Positions 20,286 to 32,859 of a DNA stretch of 64,000 nucleotides are shown piece by piece; the first letter of the stretch is position 1; each line of letters opens with the position of its first letter. Under the pieces are notes generated by a model. That model saw only the letters and a list, made by a program, of their open reading frames with translations, did no database searches and had not been told where the DNA came from. The translations under genes were made by a program, and so were the position numbers. Source of the DNA: Armigeres subalbatus (Eukaryota; Arthropoda; Insecta; Diptera; Culicidae); the NCBI RefSeq assembly GCF_024139115.2, contig NC_085140.1, positions 430,651,240 through 430,715,239 of the forward strand. Direction: 5' to 3'.

Positions 20286-22967
20286 CTATTTTAAACTAAG
20301 GGAACAAGGAGTTAATCGTTGCAATAGAAGATTGCAACGATTTTTATCTAAAATTGAAATTATTTTGTTGGACATTTGTTGCAATGTCTCAATATTAGAA
20401 ATTCTATGAAGTTCATTGGTACTATACCACGGAGGCAACTTCAGAATCATTTTCAAAATTTTATTTTGAATCCTCTGGAGTGCCTTCTTTCTGGTATTGC
20501 AGCAACTAGCCCATATTGGCACAGCATACAACATGGCAGGTCTAAAAATTTGTTTGTAAATCAAAAGTTTGTTCTTAAGACAAAGGTTTGATTTTCTGTT
20601 TATAAGTGGATATAGGCACTTAATATATTTGTTACATTTGGCTTGAAGGCCTTCAATGTGATTTTTAAAAGTTAATTTTGATCTAGCAGAAGTCCTAAAT
20701 ATTTAGCTTCGCTAGACCAATTAATTGGAACCCCATTCATAGTGACAATATGTCTGCTAGAAGGTTTCAAATAAGAAGCTCTCGGCTTATGTGGGAAAAT
20801 TATAAGCTGAGTTTTGGAAGCATTCTGGGGAAATTTTCCATGTTTGCAAGTAAGTGGAGAAAATATCCAAACTTTTTGCAATCTACTACAAATGACACGA
20901 AGGCTACGCCCTTTGGCTGAGAGACCTGTGTCATCTGCAAACAAAGATTTTGACACCCTGGTGGTAAATCAGGTAAGTCAGAAGTAAAATGTTATACAAT
21001 ATGGGCCCCAGTATGCTGCCTTGGGGAACACCAGCCCTTACAGGTAATCTATCAGATTTAGTATTCTGATAGTTTACCTGCAGTGAGCGATCTGATAAAT
21101 AATTTTGGATCAGTTTAATGATGTACAGAGGAAAATTAAAATTCATCAATTTTACAATCAAACCTTCATGCCAAACACTGTCAAATGCTTTCTCTATATC
21201 AAGAAGAGCAACTCCAGTCGAATATCCTTCAGATTTGTTGAGCCGAATTAAGTTCGTAACTCTTAATAACTGATGAGTGGTTGAATGCCCATGGCGAAAA
21301 CCAAATTGCTCATCAGCAAAAATAGAATTGTCATTAATATGAACCATCATTCTATTTAAAATAATCTTTTCAAACAGTTTGCTTATTGAAGAAAGCAAAC
21401 TGATTAAGCGATAACTAGAAGCCTCAGCTGGATTTTTGTCCGGCTTCAAAATTGGAACAACTTTGGCGTTTTTCCATTTATCTGGAAAGTATGCCAATTG
21501 AAAACATTTGTTAAATAAATTAACCAAAAAGGATAAAGAGCTCTCAGGAAGTTTTTTGATAAGTATGTAGAAAATACCATCATCACCTGGGGCTTTCATA
21601 TTTTTAAATTTTCTAGTAATAGATCTCACTTCATCCAAATTAGTTCCCAACTAAGGGTCAAAAACATTCTCTTGATTGAGAATGTCTTCGAAGCTCCGTG
21701 TAACCTGATCCTCAATTGGACTAGTGAGACCTAGACTAAAATTATGAGCACTCTCGAACTGCTGAGCAAGTTTTTGAGCCTTTTCGCCATTTGTTAATAA
21801 AATTTTATTTCCCTCTTTAAGCGCTGGAATTGGCTTTTGAGGTTTTTAAGAATTTTGTTAATTTCCAAAAGGGTTTCGAACTGGGATCCAACTTCGAAAC
21901 ATTAGTCTCAAAGTTGGTATTTCTCAGAATAGCGAAACGTTTTTTAATTTCATTTTGCAAATCTCGCCAAATAACTTTCAACGCGGGATCGCGAGTTCTT
22001 TGGTATTGCCTTCTTCTCACATTTTTAAGACGGATCAGTAGCTGAAGATCGTCGTCAATAATAATGGAGTTGAATTTAACTTCACATTTCGGAATTGCAA
22101 TGCCTCTGGCTTCGACAATTAAATTTGTCAAAGATACGAGAGCATTATCAATATCACTTTTGGTATCGAGAGGAATATCAACATCAAAATTCCTATCGAT
22201 ATACGTTTTGATAAATCCCAATCAGCTCTATGATAATTAAAAGTAGAGCTGATTGGATTATAAATGGCTTCTTGTGAGATTTCAAATGTCACAGGAAGGT
22301 GATCAGAGTCAAAGTCAGCATGAGTTACCAAATGGCCACACAGCTGACTTGAATCCGTTAAAACTAAATCAATTGTAGAAGGATTTCGACTGGAAGAAAA
22401 ACAAGTTGGTCCATTGGGATATTGAATAGTGTAATATCCCGCAGAACAATCTTCAAATAAAATTTTACCATTGGAATTGCTTTGAGCATTATTCCATGAA
22501 CGGTGTTTGGCATTGAAGTCACCAATTACGAAGAATTTTGATTTGTTGCGAGTCAGAATTTGAAGATCAGCTTTCAACAAATTCTTTTGCTGCCCATTGC
22601 ATTGAAAAGGCAAGTAGGCTGCAATGAAGGAAAATTGTCCAAAATTTGTTTCAACAGAAACTCCCAAGGTTTCAAAAACTTTGGTTTCAAACGAAGAAAA
22701 TAATGTATGTTTGATACGTCTATTAATGACAATGGCGACCCCACCACAGGCGCTGTCAAGACGATCATTTCTGTAGATAAAATAGTTTGGATCTCTTTTA
22801 ATGGAGAGTCCTGGTTTTAAATACGTTTCAGTTATAATGGCAATATGCACATTATGAACTGAAAGGAAGTTGAATAATTCATCTTCCTTACCCTTTAGAG
22901 AGCGGGCATTCCAATTTAGAACTTTCACACAATTATTTGGATCCATTGAAACGGAGTCCGATAACAA
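20286..22967 (-). pseudogene. Juan-like ORF2: endonuclease plus reverse transcriptase, frameshifted
   Basis: The first frame (22967-22128) is an APE-type endonuclease: LNWNARSLKGK near the N-terminus, ITETYL, a GDFNAKH block and SDHLPV near the end. A reverse transcriptase follows in several frames: 21650-20931 (KAPGDDGI, LLDIEKAFDSVWH, VPQGSILGP), 20956-20672 (catalytic LFADDTGL) and 20564-20286 (C-terminal region). At least three frameshifts separate the pieces. In an intact Jockey element this protein nicks target DNA and copies the RNA by target-primed reverse transcription. ORF1 lies upstream and slightly overlaps it. Confidence 0.85.
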
Positions 22968-24345
22968 TTTTTTGTGTGTACTTTATACCAACCTGAACAG
23001 CTTCAGGAATGGTATTTGCTTTGAACATTGCATCAATCATGTGATGCAATTGTTCAGTTAAAAAATCAAAATCGGAAGCACTCATGCTACCTGAATCGGC
23101 AACATGACCGTTATTTTCCGTTGGGACATGGGTATAAACCTCATTTTGAGAAGAGAAATTTGGTCTACCAGCAGCGATGTTTGCATACGTAGGTACACTG
23201 GAAAAATTGGAATTTACTGAAGTGCTTGCTACCCGTTGACGAGCGGCAAAATTTGTTTGTGAATTGTGGTGGGTATGAATTGCTCGACCGGTAACCGGTT
23301 TCGAAATTTGAGCGTTTGAAAAATTTCTACCCGTCGAATCTGGGATCCGATTGGAATTTCCCGTCATCAATTTTGCACGGGAATTCAAAACTTTTTTGCG
23401 TGAAGGGCATTCCCAGAAATTGGATTTATGATTGCCCCCACAGTTTGCGCACTTAAATTTATTGGAATCTTCTCTCACAGGACATGCGTCCTTGGCGTGA
23501 GAGGTTCCACCACAAATCATGCATTTAGCATCCATGTGACAATGTTTGGTTCCATGACCCCACTTTTGGCACTTACGGCACTGGGTAGGGTTTTGGAAAT
23601 TTCCCCAGGCCTGCGGAAATGTTCCCATGTAACACGGACATGAGACATAATACAGGCCTTTTCCAAACTTTTCATATTATTTAGTTCACTTTTGTTAAAA
23701 TGAACTAAATAAAATTCTTGAGAAATGCCCCTCTGGGAAGTACCAGAATGGGATTTCTTTTTCATCTTAATTACTTGGACTGGTGAAAATCCAAGTAATT
23801 GAGAAATTTCAATCTTAATCTCATCCAGTGATTTGTCATCACTGGGGAGACCTTTCAAGACGACTTTGAACAATCGCTCAGTTTTGTCGTCATATGTGAA
23901 GAATTTATGGCGCTTCTCAGTTAAATAGTGAAGAAGACGTTTGCGATCGTCAAAGGATCCCGGCAAAACGCGGCAGTCACCCTTCCTAGCAATCTGAAAT
24001 GAAACCTTGATCCCCTGAAGGTTACTCAAAATCTCATTCCGGAAGCCAGAAAACTCGGCAACAGATACCACAATTGGCGGAATCCTTTGCTTTTTCGCAT
24101 GAATCGAATCACCTGGGCTAGAGGTAGATTCGATTTGCTCAATTTCATCATTTATCAAATCGAACTGATTGCTCAGTTCGATTGGAGAAGAATTATTTCC
24201 GATATTAGAGTTAGAAGGAATATCTGAATTCTCCTGCTTCCTTCTATTTTTTCCGCGCTTGGGCAGGACGGTCTTGAAACCTTGTTTCTTTGAAGGAAGT
24301 GGAGAATTCAGAGACTCCCCCTTCCTCTTTTTTGTTAATACTCAT
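22933..24345 (-). pseudogene. Juan-like ORF1: nucleic-acid-binding Gag-like protein, frameshifted
   Basis: The probable start is the ATG at 24345 (MSINKK...). A short frame there shifts into 24158-23517 and again into 23628-22933. The middle part has the PRE-like region (LFKVVLKGLPSDDKSLDEIK) typical of Jockey ORF1. The last part has three CCHC-type knuckles (CRKCQKWGHGTKHC, CMICGGTSHAKDAC, CANCGGNHKSNFWEC). It would coat the element RNA. Two frameshifts disable it. Confidence 0.85.
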
Positions 24346-24623
24346 TGCTGAGCGTGGAGACGTGACCTTCTAAGAGGTTTTTTCCCAGAACGGTGTCCCT
24401 GCAGGATTACCACCGCTTGTCGGAATTTTACTTCCGCAAACGGGTCCAACGTAAAACGAAGGCACGGGTCCTTGCAAAGATCGTAACGGGATCAGTGGGT
24501 ACAAATAGCGCTAAGAAGCACCGTTGAAATTAAAATAGCTTCGGGTAGTATTAAAAACTTCCTTCCGTAAAGAGAGAAAGAACCGCACAGCACGAAAGCA
24601 CGATGCGGTCTGCTTCTTGTTGG

Positions 24624-26000
24624 TGATTGCTTGTATTGTTCTTTCCTTGTATCCGTTGATCGTCGCTGTTTCCATGATGTGTTGTAGCTCCTTCGTTTTT
24701 CCTTATTCGCTCAGGGAGATCGCCTGTATCCTGTGGATCATGTGCTGAAAAGCTGCCATTTTGTGCTGATACGAATGGTTTTATGTGTATGGGATGACTC
24801 TCATGGTGTTGGTGCGCTTCCTGTAGAATGTTGCATTTGTTCCCTTGATAATCATAGATCCAAGAAAGGTAATTTACCTTCCTTTTCCTCCTCGTGGGTG
24901 AATTTGATGTCTTTATGCACGTTGTTTATCGCTTCTAAAATCCTGAGTAAATCTTTCCGGTTTATAATGCTGAAAATGTCGTCCAAGTATCTCCACCATT
25001 TCTCGGACAGTACTCCTTGTTCCTCAAGGTTGTCCTCCAAATTCGCCATGAATAATTCGCACAAAAACGGTGATAGCGGATTTCCCATCGGTGCACTCTT
25101 CGTTTTTTTTTTGTAGATCTAATTCATGCATAATCTTGCAAGCTTGAGATACATCTTTACCTTTCCTCGCCATGCTGTATCCGTCCTTTGTGCTAATAGC
25201 CAATCCTCGAAAAGGTTCAGAGCTTCTTTCACTGGAACGCTTGGGAACAATGCCGCTACGTCGAATAATACCATGATGGCCTCTTCTCCGATGTTTCCTG
25301 ATTCCAATATCCTCTTGGTGATATTCTTGGTGTTTACAACTAATCTGCTGGGAAACGGCTTCGGAATACTCTAAAACCCCTTGACTAACTACTTGGCCAA
25401 GTTTTGTGTAGAAAATCCTACTGATGAAACTATTTCTCGCATCTCTGTACCTGGCTTATGTATCTTTGGTAGTCCTTTGATCCTTGGTAACACAGGGTTC
25501 GTCATTTTTACCCGGGCTTCTCCGATGACCGTCTTGCATTCCTTTATCGTTTTATCCGTAAGTCTGATAAGTTCGGGTAGAGGGTCCACTCTCAAATGCC
25601 TGTATGGTCTTTCGTTGATTTTTGTCATAATCTGTTCATCGTAGTCCTCTTTATCCATTATCACCACTACGTTTCCTTTGCCCGCCTTCATGTAGTAAAC
25701 GAGTTTCTCCTTCAACTCCTTCAAAATCTTCCTCTCGTCTTTGTTCGATGTCCCATGCTATCCTGCTTTGATGGCGTCTGCTACAATGTTCCTCACACTA
25801 TTCTGGTCCCGTTGACCAACATTTCGTAAAATTGCAGTCTCAGTATTCACGATTATCTGTTCTAGGTCAGCTTTCTGGGTTGTCGCATATCCTAAACCCT
25901 TGTTGAGGTGTGCTAATTGTCCCTCCTGCTGTGCTCGCTGTGTCGAACGGCTAACGAGGAATCCTTCGATCAATTGTACTGAAGGGTTTATGCTTTCAGT
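24624..26000 (-). pseudogene. Penelope reverse transcriptase, frameshifted
   Basis: Minus-strand frames from 25973 down to 24852 give the PLE reverse transcriptase in order. First is an N-terminal region (IEGFLVSRSTQRAQ). Next is KAGKGNVVVIMDKEDYDEQI, then GLPKIHKPGTEMREIVSS. Then come LFDVAALFPSVPV, MGNPLSPFLCELFMAN and the catalytic RYLDDIFSI, ending with LPFLDL. Breaks between frames near 25390, 25120 and 25090 show several frameshifts. Penelope reverse transcriptases are telomerase-related and differ from LINE enzymes. The C-terminal nuclease lies across the Juan insertion at 19.7-20.05 kb. Confidence 0.85.
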
Positions 26001-26400
26001 AATTCCTCAAGAAATGCCTTCCGAACTTACAGGAAGAAATTCTTGGAATACCTTTGAAATTTCACTTAGGGATTTATTCAGAACTTCATCCTGGAATTCT
26101 ATCAAAATTTCATTTAGGAATACCTTCGGACATTCCTTAGAAAATTTAATTGGGAACTCCTTAATACCATCGGATATTTATTTAGAAATTCTCTCGGAAA
26201 TCTCTCCAAAAATTCTTTAAAAAATTCCATTATAAATCATTTAGAAATTACTTCAAGAGATCCTCGAAAAAACATCTGAAAATACCTTTAATATTTCCGT
26301 TAAGAATCCTTCCTGAAATTCTTTCAGGACTGATTATTGCAAAAGTTTCAAAAGTCTACCAATAAAATATCCTGAATAATTCCCACATGAATTTTGTGTG
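26000..26400. repeat. Degenerate GGAATTCC-type array
   Basis: Irregular TTCCTTAGAAAATTT-like units adjoining the truncated Penelope 5' end. The 106-codon frame here is repeat-derived. Confidence 0.55.
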
Positions 26401-27250
26401 GTTTTACTAAAACAAGGGAGTTCCTAAAGAATGTATGGATGAATTAACTAATTGATGAATTCTAAAAATTCTCATTACCCATTCCTCTTTTTTTTTGTTA
26501 AAAATATTTGTATTATGAGTAGAAATGCATTGTGATATCTAGCTAGATAAATTTTGTACCTTCAAGTTGAAATGATTCGATATTCCATTTCCTATTTGAT
26601 AAAATATTCAAGAAGATTAAAAAGGGCATATTGGGCCATCCTCCCCCATCATCCTCATCACGTCGGAAACGTCATCTAGCCCAGAAGACTGGTGTGCAAT
26701 ACACTGAAACGAGCGTCGAGCACGCACACGCTTCCGTTCGGTAGCTAATTCAAGTTTGTCCCATATTCGAAGGAATTCGCTGGGAACACCATGGCTATTG
26801 TGAAGCCGAACGATTCAGAGTGCGGGTGGAGGTGAAGTACGTACTGGAAAATATGGGAAAACACTCCAGTTGAGGGAGTACGCGACGAATGCTAAAGAAT
26901 AGAGGGTGGGAGGTGGTTAAAAGGCGAAGATAGCTTTCTCAATGACGGCGATCTTGTTTGTTGCCGAGCTCCTGTGGAATAGAGTATGTAGGTAAATACT
27001 AAAACCAAGTGATTTTGCTCATTTCGTTGCGCTGGCTACAATAATGAAATTTAGGCACTTTTGATTAAGGATGGTAAACGGAATTTGAGCACATCAAACG
27101 TTAATGTGAATACAGGGCTCTTGATTATCGTTCGGATAATTTGGTTCAACGTGCAACGAGAAAAGAAACAGTTAAACATAATTTATTGCTCGATACACTC
27201 AGTCTTGTTTTTACATTGGATAAACTTCGTCATAAAAAGGAATATATACA
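26400..27250. other. Unassigned sequence
   Basis: No element boundary recognised. The part at 26640-26960 is GC-richer and may be unique host DNA. Confidence 0.35.
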
Positions 27251-27254
27251 TATA

Positions 27255-28294
27255 GGGTATCTGTTCCCATATTAATAACAGCCCGTATATTAATCCCAAC
27301 CGTCGATAAACCAAATAAAAGATCAATTTAATTACAATTTCTCACATCGTATGTACACAATAATGGATGGAACACATTCTTGAATGTTTCAAATATTATT
27401 CTAGATTTTCTTAAAGCAATGTTTTAATGCACAAGAATCAAATTATTAAAAGATAAAATTATTATGCACTTTTATTTTCATTTTCATACCTCTGAACTGT
27501 TGGTTTGATGCACTGCTCGATTGCTACTAGCAGATTCGTCCGTTTTCACGCCTTTGTTTTCCACTCAATTTCAAGCTCACACAAGTGTATCGTTTCAAAA
27601 TTCACTTCACAACACATAAAGCACATCACATTTTCACTATACATATAATTATATTTGAAAAACCAACGCGATTTCCTATAGTTTGATATAGGTTTATTTC
27701 GAACAACGTCTAAATTATCCTTGCCCGTATTCCAAACTGTTTACATGCCTTGCAGTACTCTCAAGGGTTGCCGACCTAGATTTTCATTTCAAAAATGCTT
27801 GAATAAACTTTTACTGTGAAATTCAACTCTTATGTTTGTAAAATAAGGTATATCGAAAAGATAATCTACGACAAACATAAAATTTAGCTGATAAGTTGAA
27901 AAACTACAACAAAGACTGCAATTTCGTAATTATATTTCAACTCAAATACAAAACATTGTAGAATTCGGCATCACTGCAATCATATCGTTACGTATACACA
28001 CAAGTAATAGTGTGCGTATTTTATGTTGGAAACAGTATTATTGATATAGGTACAGGCATAGGATTAACTATTCTTGAATGTTATTGAAATAGGTGCATGG
28101 CGGTGATGATGTTTTTCAGCTAAATTCTTCTAAAATGTGATAATAATTTCATTTTTGAAGTTACCAAATTGTTTTCAATTAAAAATGACGTGAGCCGAGC
28201 ATAATTATTCTCATGTTTCTTGATTATTGGGTAAGAAATCAATGCATTTTATATGCGCATTGCCTTATTGTTATTGATATAGGAACAGATACCC
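27255..28294. mobile_element. TA-flanked DNA element/MITE, long form
   Basis: Ends GGGTATCTGTTCCCATATTA (left) and TATAGGAACAGATACCC (right) are inverted repeats, and TA flanks both sides (27253-27254, 28295-28296). It is the inverted, longer counterpart of 19053-19657, with about 430 extra internal bases (27623-28046). No transposase frame is visible, so it is non-autonomous. A TA duplication fits the Tc1/mariner group or similar. Confidence 0.75.
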
Positions 28295-28345
28295 TATCAA
28301 CCAAGTTTTCTATAGCGTAAGTCACATGAAATGTCTCAAAAAGTT

Positions 28346-28416
28346 TCCCATACCGGGAATCGAACCCGGGCCTTCCGGGTGAGAGCCGGATATCCTAACC
28401 ACTAGACAATATGGGA
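28346..28416 (-). tRNA. tRNA-Glu (CTC)
   Basis: The minus strand folds as a cloverleaf: acceptor TCCCATA/TATGGGA, D-arm GTCTAGTGGTTAGGATA, anticodon loop CTCTCAC with anticodon CTC, and T-arm CCGGGTTCGATTCCCGG (B-box GGTTCGATTCC). It is identical in its body to the gene at 36473-36543. It lies 50 bp from the long MITE. Confidence 0.93.
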
Positions 28417-29617
28417 CTTGTCGTTTAGATTGAACGCTTTTTACATTCAAGAACATGTGTGCAACTGTCACCAACACAACTAGTTTTATTAATTATTATT
28501 ATTATTATCACCAAACTTAACTGCCAATCAAAATATTTAAAAAATAAATTAAACTCACAAAATTAAAACTCTTCTACAAGAGTTTATTTAAAATAAGTAT
28601 TCCGATCCATTCGGTAATTAACGATGATGACGAATAAGAGAAAAATCGCACCGGAGGAAAAATTCAACAATTCCCCCTTCACTGCGTTGCACGTTGTCGG
28701 AGGGAGAATTCCACCAAAGTAAATATGCCGGAATGCACGAAATTCCTATCCATGCATGGGAGCACTACCACCGAGATCCAGCGCACGTTTTCTACCAACT
28801 AGACCGCTCCTTGCATTCCGCACGGAGTGCATTCCCGAACTGTATGAAAGAAGTGCTGAAAAAAGGTCATTCCGCTACTACAGAGCCAGAGTGTGTAGTC
28901 AGAATGAAGTAGGTAAAACCATATCGTAGTAGTGAATGAAACTGTGATGCGGAGCATCACACCGCTGCTGTTGTTGTTGCACTCGCTAGATATAGAATAG
29001 TAGAGGAGTGTGATCCGCTGAAAGCAACATATGGTGGCCGTTGAGGCCGAAATAACGAGCATTCGTTGAAGCGCGAGATTGAAATGGAATTTTTAAATTG
29101 TTCACTTTTAATTAAGTTTCAAGAAGCCTTCGGCTAGCTGGCGGGGGCGGATAACTACTGTAAGGTGAAATTGAGCGAAAAAAACGGATTGTACCAGTTC
29201 AGATTGTAGTCGAACGTAAAAGGTACATCCACTTGGTTAAGATAACTATCGACGTAAAGCATAACTACTTTGAATGCGTATTAATTTCCAACCACTACTC
29301 ACACGGGCGAGTGATAGCTGTTATACCTTTAGCAGATATGTTTTTATCTCAGTCACTTTTACCGGCATTGGCGTGTTAAATGCTAGGTCATTCAAGAACT
29401 TCTTGGCAACAGACCTACAAATCCACGAGCGCAGCGATGAACTTCTAATCTCATATGTAACTTCATGTGGAATAACCTCATTCTGGTCGCATTCGGTTCA
29501 TCATCTTTTTAAAGATTTGAATGTTACATATCTTAATTGGTCTAGTGCTTATATTTGCGGCTACAAGTCAATACTATGAAAGTTGAATTTGAACTCCCAG
29601 TCTGATAGGATTTTTTT
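28417..29617. other. Unassigned sequence
   Basis: Contains an (ATT)n microsatellite at about 28489-28508. The 72-codon frame at 28694-28912 and the 101-codon frame at 29274-29579 have no recognised domain. Nothing else is supported. Confidence 0.35.
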
Positions 29618-29697
29618 AAACTTCCCTGAGCATGGAGTATCATTGTGATAGCTTCATGATATGCGAATTCAAAAATGGTAACTTGGCTTCGTGACAC
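29618..29697 (+). mobile_element. SINE fragment (Feilai-like body)
   Basis: Matches the middle of the SINEs at 14756 and 47063 (CTTCCCTGAGCATGGAGTATC, AAAAATGGTAACTTGGCTT) with about 10-20% divergence. The tRNA head and the tail are missing. Confidence 0.65.
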
Positions 29698-29759
29698 GTG
29701 ACCCATCAAATTGAACATTTCCTTCACTCCTCCTTGTACTTAAATTTCCAAAATTGTTC

Positions 29760-30560
29760 TAAAAAACGGGTTTAATTCATTTGTATAAAAAATTCCCAAA
29801 AACTTTTCTTGACTGGAGACTGGAGGAAGTTCTGAAGTAATAATTGAAGAAAGTTCTTAGAGTTTTGCGGAATTTTTGGATTTATCCCCGTGGATGATTG
29901 TCTGGAGAAAATTCTTGGAGGAATGTCCAACAAAATTTTTAAAGAAATTTAAGAATGTCGGCAATTTCTTTAGGAGTTCTTTTGAAATTCGTTCGGAGAT
30001 ATCCGAAATTTCATCCTAGAATTTTGGGAGCAAATGGCGGAGAAAACTCCGAGGGAAATACTAGACGAATATCCGAGGCAGAGTAGAGACACTTACGCGA
30101 TAGAGAGAATCTCCTTTCAACAGTGTAATCCAATAGACTAATAAATAAATACGCAATACTTTATTTTAATAAACAATACCCAAATAATTTTCTGAGATTT
30201 CTTGTAATATTTTCCAAAGGAAGTCCTGGAGAAAGTTCTGAAGGAATGAACCTAAAGAAATTGCTTAGAGTCTTGAGGAATTTCTGGATCCATCTTCGTA
30301 ATAGTTTTTGGAGGATTTTCTGAAGGAATCCCTGGAGAAAATTCAGAAGGAATTCTTGGAGGAATGTCCAAGAAAAATCTTGAAGGAATCTAAGAATGTC
30401 GGTAATTCATTTGGAAATTATATCTGATATCTGAAAATTCGTCCTAGAATTTTGGAAGGAAATTCCGAAAGAATTACTAGATAAATTTCCGAGGGAATGG
30501 AATGCCTAATGGAATACCTGGAAAAGTTTCAGAGGAATTGCTAAAATAATTTCCGACGGA
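29760..30560. repeat. Degenerate GGAATTCC-type array
   Basis: Irregular units. A non-array segment at about 30085-30170 ends in TTTCAACAGTGTAATCCAAT and AGACTAATAAATAAATACGC; this block recurs at 30748-30790, where a LINE stub has inserted. Confidence 0.6.
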
Positions 30561-30787
30561 ATTTTTCAAAAGTGTGTGTGTATGTACAGTTATTCATCAT
30601 TCTGGCTTGAGTCTTGCTCTGCATACGGCTCCACCCAATATGACAGTCGAATTTGAAGATCATTCTGCTTTCAATGCACTGCTGTATGAAGGGCAAAAAA
30701 CGTAGGCGGCAGACCCGTAAGCAGAGATTCTTACGCGAAGCCCGCGGAATCTTCTTTCAACAGTGTAATCCAACAGACTAATAAATA

Positions 30788-30855
30788 TTATTATTATTAT
30801 TATTATTATTGTCTTTATTAGTGAGGTTTTCGGTCCTGGGCCGGTTCACCTCGCA
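30788..30855 (-). mobile_element. 68-bp LINE 3'-tail stub with target duplication
   Basis: On the minus strand the insertion reads GAGGTGAACCGGCCCAGGAC, then AATAAAGAC and a long (AAT)n tail. It is flanked by ACTAATAAATA at 30777-30787 and 30856-30866. The paralogous block at 30125-30165 lacks it. Confidence 0.75.
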
Positions 30856-30979
30856 ACTAATAAATAGATTCGCAATCCTTTTTGAGCTTTTCGAGGGGTA
30901 ACTTCTTTGAGGAATGGCGCGTCAAATCCTTTACAACTGTGGGGAGTGTACCATGTAACTACATGGGTAGAAATTTTTA

Positions 30980-32640
30980 TTTCCAATTCCAAACAGATTT
31001 TTTGAAGGAATTCCTGATGGAATTGTCAAGATCAATCTTAGAAGAACTTTTATAAGAATTTCCAGAAGAATTTCTTAAGATATTTCCTAAGGTCCTAAGA
31101 AGTTCAGAAGCAATTCCTAAGGGAAATTTCAAAGGAAAAGCAGGTTTCATTTGTGGACGTTTTTTGAAGGAATTCCTTAAGAAATTCCCGATGGAATTCC
31201 TGACAGAATTTTTGAAGGTACATTAGAATTAGTTTTTTGATGTCTTACCGAAATAATTCCTGAATATATTTTCTAGGAAATTATTTAAGGTATTTTCGAG
31301 AAAATCTGTAGAAATTTTCGATGGAACTCCTGCAGTAAATTGCCAAGAAATTCTTGAGAATATTCGAATATCCACCATCTCGATATTTTGGGAGTTTTTT
31401 TTGGCATGTAGTCTTGATTCTAGAGTCAAAACTGAGTTTGTTTCACTACTGTCCAGATTTTCGAAGAAATTCTTAGAGAAAATATTTAAATTTCAATAGC
31501 TATTTGTTTGAAACATCCACTAAAAAATCCTTCATTTAAAAATCTGTTAGAAAACCTCTTCAGGTTCTCTTTTGGTTATTCCTTCAAGAATAGAGTCGGA
31601 AGTTCCTCCAGGAATTTCTTCGAAAATCTCTTTAGAAAAGCCACAGGAATTTATATGGATTAAGGATTTATGGATTTATATTCATGCAGGGATTCCGACA
31701 AAAAGGCCTTCCGAAAGGCCTTTTATTTATTTTTCAGAAACTCATCTGGAACATCCTCCAGGAAGTCCTTAGAAAATTCCTGCAGGAATATCTCCGGAAC
31801 GAATCATAAGAAGGAATTTTTAAAGGAATTTTCGAAGAAACTCCTGAGGGAATTTGAGTGTTAAACTTATTGTCAATTTAAAAAAATAACACGCGAACAA
31901 ATATTTTTAAAAATGAATAAATTTACGCACAAAATTTTCCAAAAGAATTTCAGAAGAGATTCCCGAATGAGTTCTTAGAGGAATTTTAAAAGAAATTTGC
32001 GGAGATCTACAGGAATTTCTGGAAAAGTAGCTAAAGGAATTTCAGGGAGGAATGTCCGGAGGAATTCCTAAAGGAAATTTGGAAAAAAAATCCTGGAGAA
32101 AGTTCAAAATAAATTCCAGAGACAAATTTCGAGCGAATACCAAAAATATCTTCCTAGAGTTTCAAAAGAAATTGTGGAAGAATTACTGGAAGAATTTTTA
32201 TTAGAAATTCCAAAAACAAATTCCTGAAAGGAATTTCTTTAATTCCAAAGGTTTTTTTTTTCAAAAGGGATTTCCGATTGTATTCCTAAATCAGTGTCCG
32301 TAGGTATTCTATAGTTCTTGAAAGATTTTCCATGGGAATTTCCTAAGGAATTCTTAAAGGAATTTTCAAAGGAACTCCTAAAAAAGTTTTCCAATGAATT
32401 TCTAAAGAAATTCCCAAAAGACTCCGTAAAGGATTTTCCGAAGCAATTCCTAAAGTAATTTCTAAGGAAATTCCTGAAGGAACCTTTGAAGAAAATAAAA
32501 TTCCCAAATAAATTTTCAAGGGAATTCTTAGAACAAGTTCTGAAGGAATTCATTAGGGAACATCTTAATTAATGCTTAGAATTTCTTTTTCGAATTTTCT
32601 GAGGAATATCTTGAGGAATTTCCGAACGAATTTATGGATT
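30980..32640. repeat. Degenerate GGAATTCC-type array
   Basis: The longest such block after 15.6 kb. The 104-codon frame at 32239-32553 is a translation of the repeat (Asn-Ser-Phe-Arg-Asn pattern), not a gene. Confidence 0.65.
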
Positions 32641-32859
32641 TGTATCCAAATTGCTTTCCAATGAACTTATGTGTTGTGATGCGGCAATGTCCTAGTGGAG
32701 GATGTGATGTAAACTTTTGCTCTGGACATACAAGTTACACCTATAAAGATGTTCACCCCATCAGTCTGACTGTAGCTAGTAATTGTACAAAAATAATAAT
32801 AAAAAGCATCATCTGGCTTGTTGCGTGAAACTTTTTTTCTCAGTTCAAAATTATTCACG

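Larger units (their letters stand above)
20053..24608 (-). mobile_element. Juan-like Jockey-clade LINE, apparently full length
   Basis: A 4556-bp minus-strand LINE with an A tail (24 T on the plus strand, 20053-20076), ORF1 with zinc knuckles, and ORF2 with endonuclease and reverse transcriptase. The 15-bp sequence TCTGCTTCTTGTTGG is present at 20038-20052 and 24609-24623 as target duplication. It landed in the linker between the reverse transcriptase and nuclease domains of a Penelope element. Internal frameshifts show that it is no longer active. Confidence 0.9.
18667..26000 (-). mobile_element. Penelope-like element (PLE), split in three
   Basis: A minus-strand PLE of about 2.15 kb once later insertions are removed. 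On the left are the extension (18667-18705) and a pLTR with ribozyme-like motif. Then come the C-terminus (18880-19050), a GIY-YIG-type domain (19660-20052) and the reverse transcriptase (24624-26000). A MITE (19053-19657) and a Juan-like LINE (20053-24608) split it. The right end, near 26000, fades into a GGAATTCC array, so the element appears 5'-truncated. The link between pLTR and coding region is what identifies all the other pLTR insertions in the window. Confidence 0.8.

Noticed and set aside
32239..32553. 104-codon ORF with regular Asn-Ser-Phe-Arg pattern, and similar ORFs near 7.5-8.2, 17.6-17.9 and 31.2-31.9 kb
   Set aside because: These are translations of degenerate GGAATTCC arrays.
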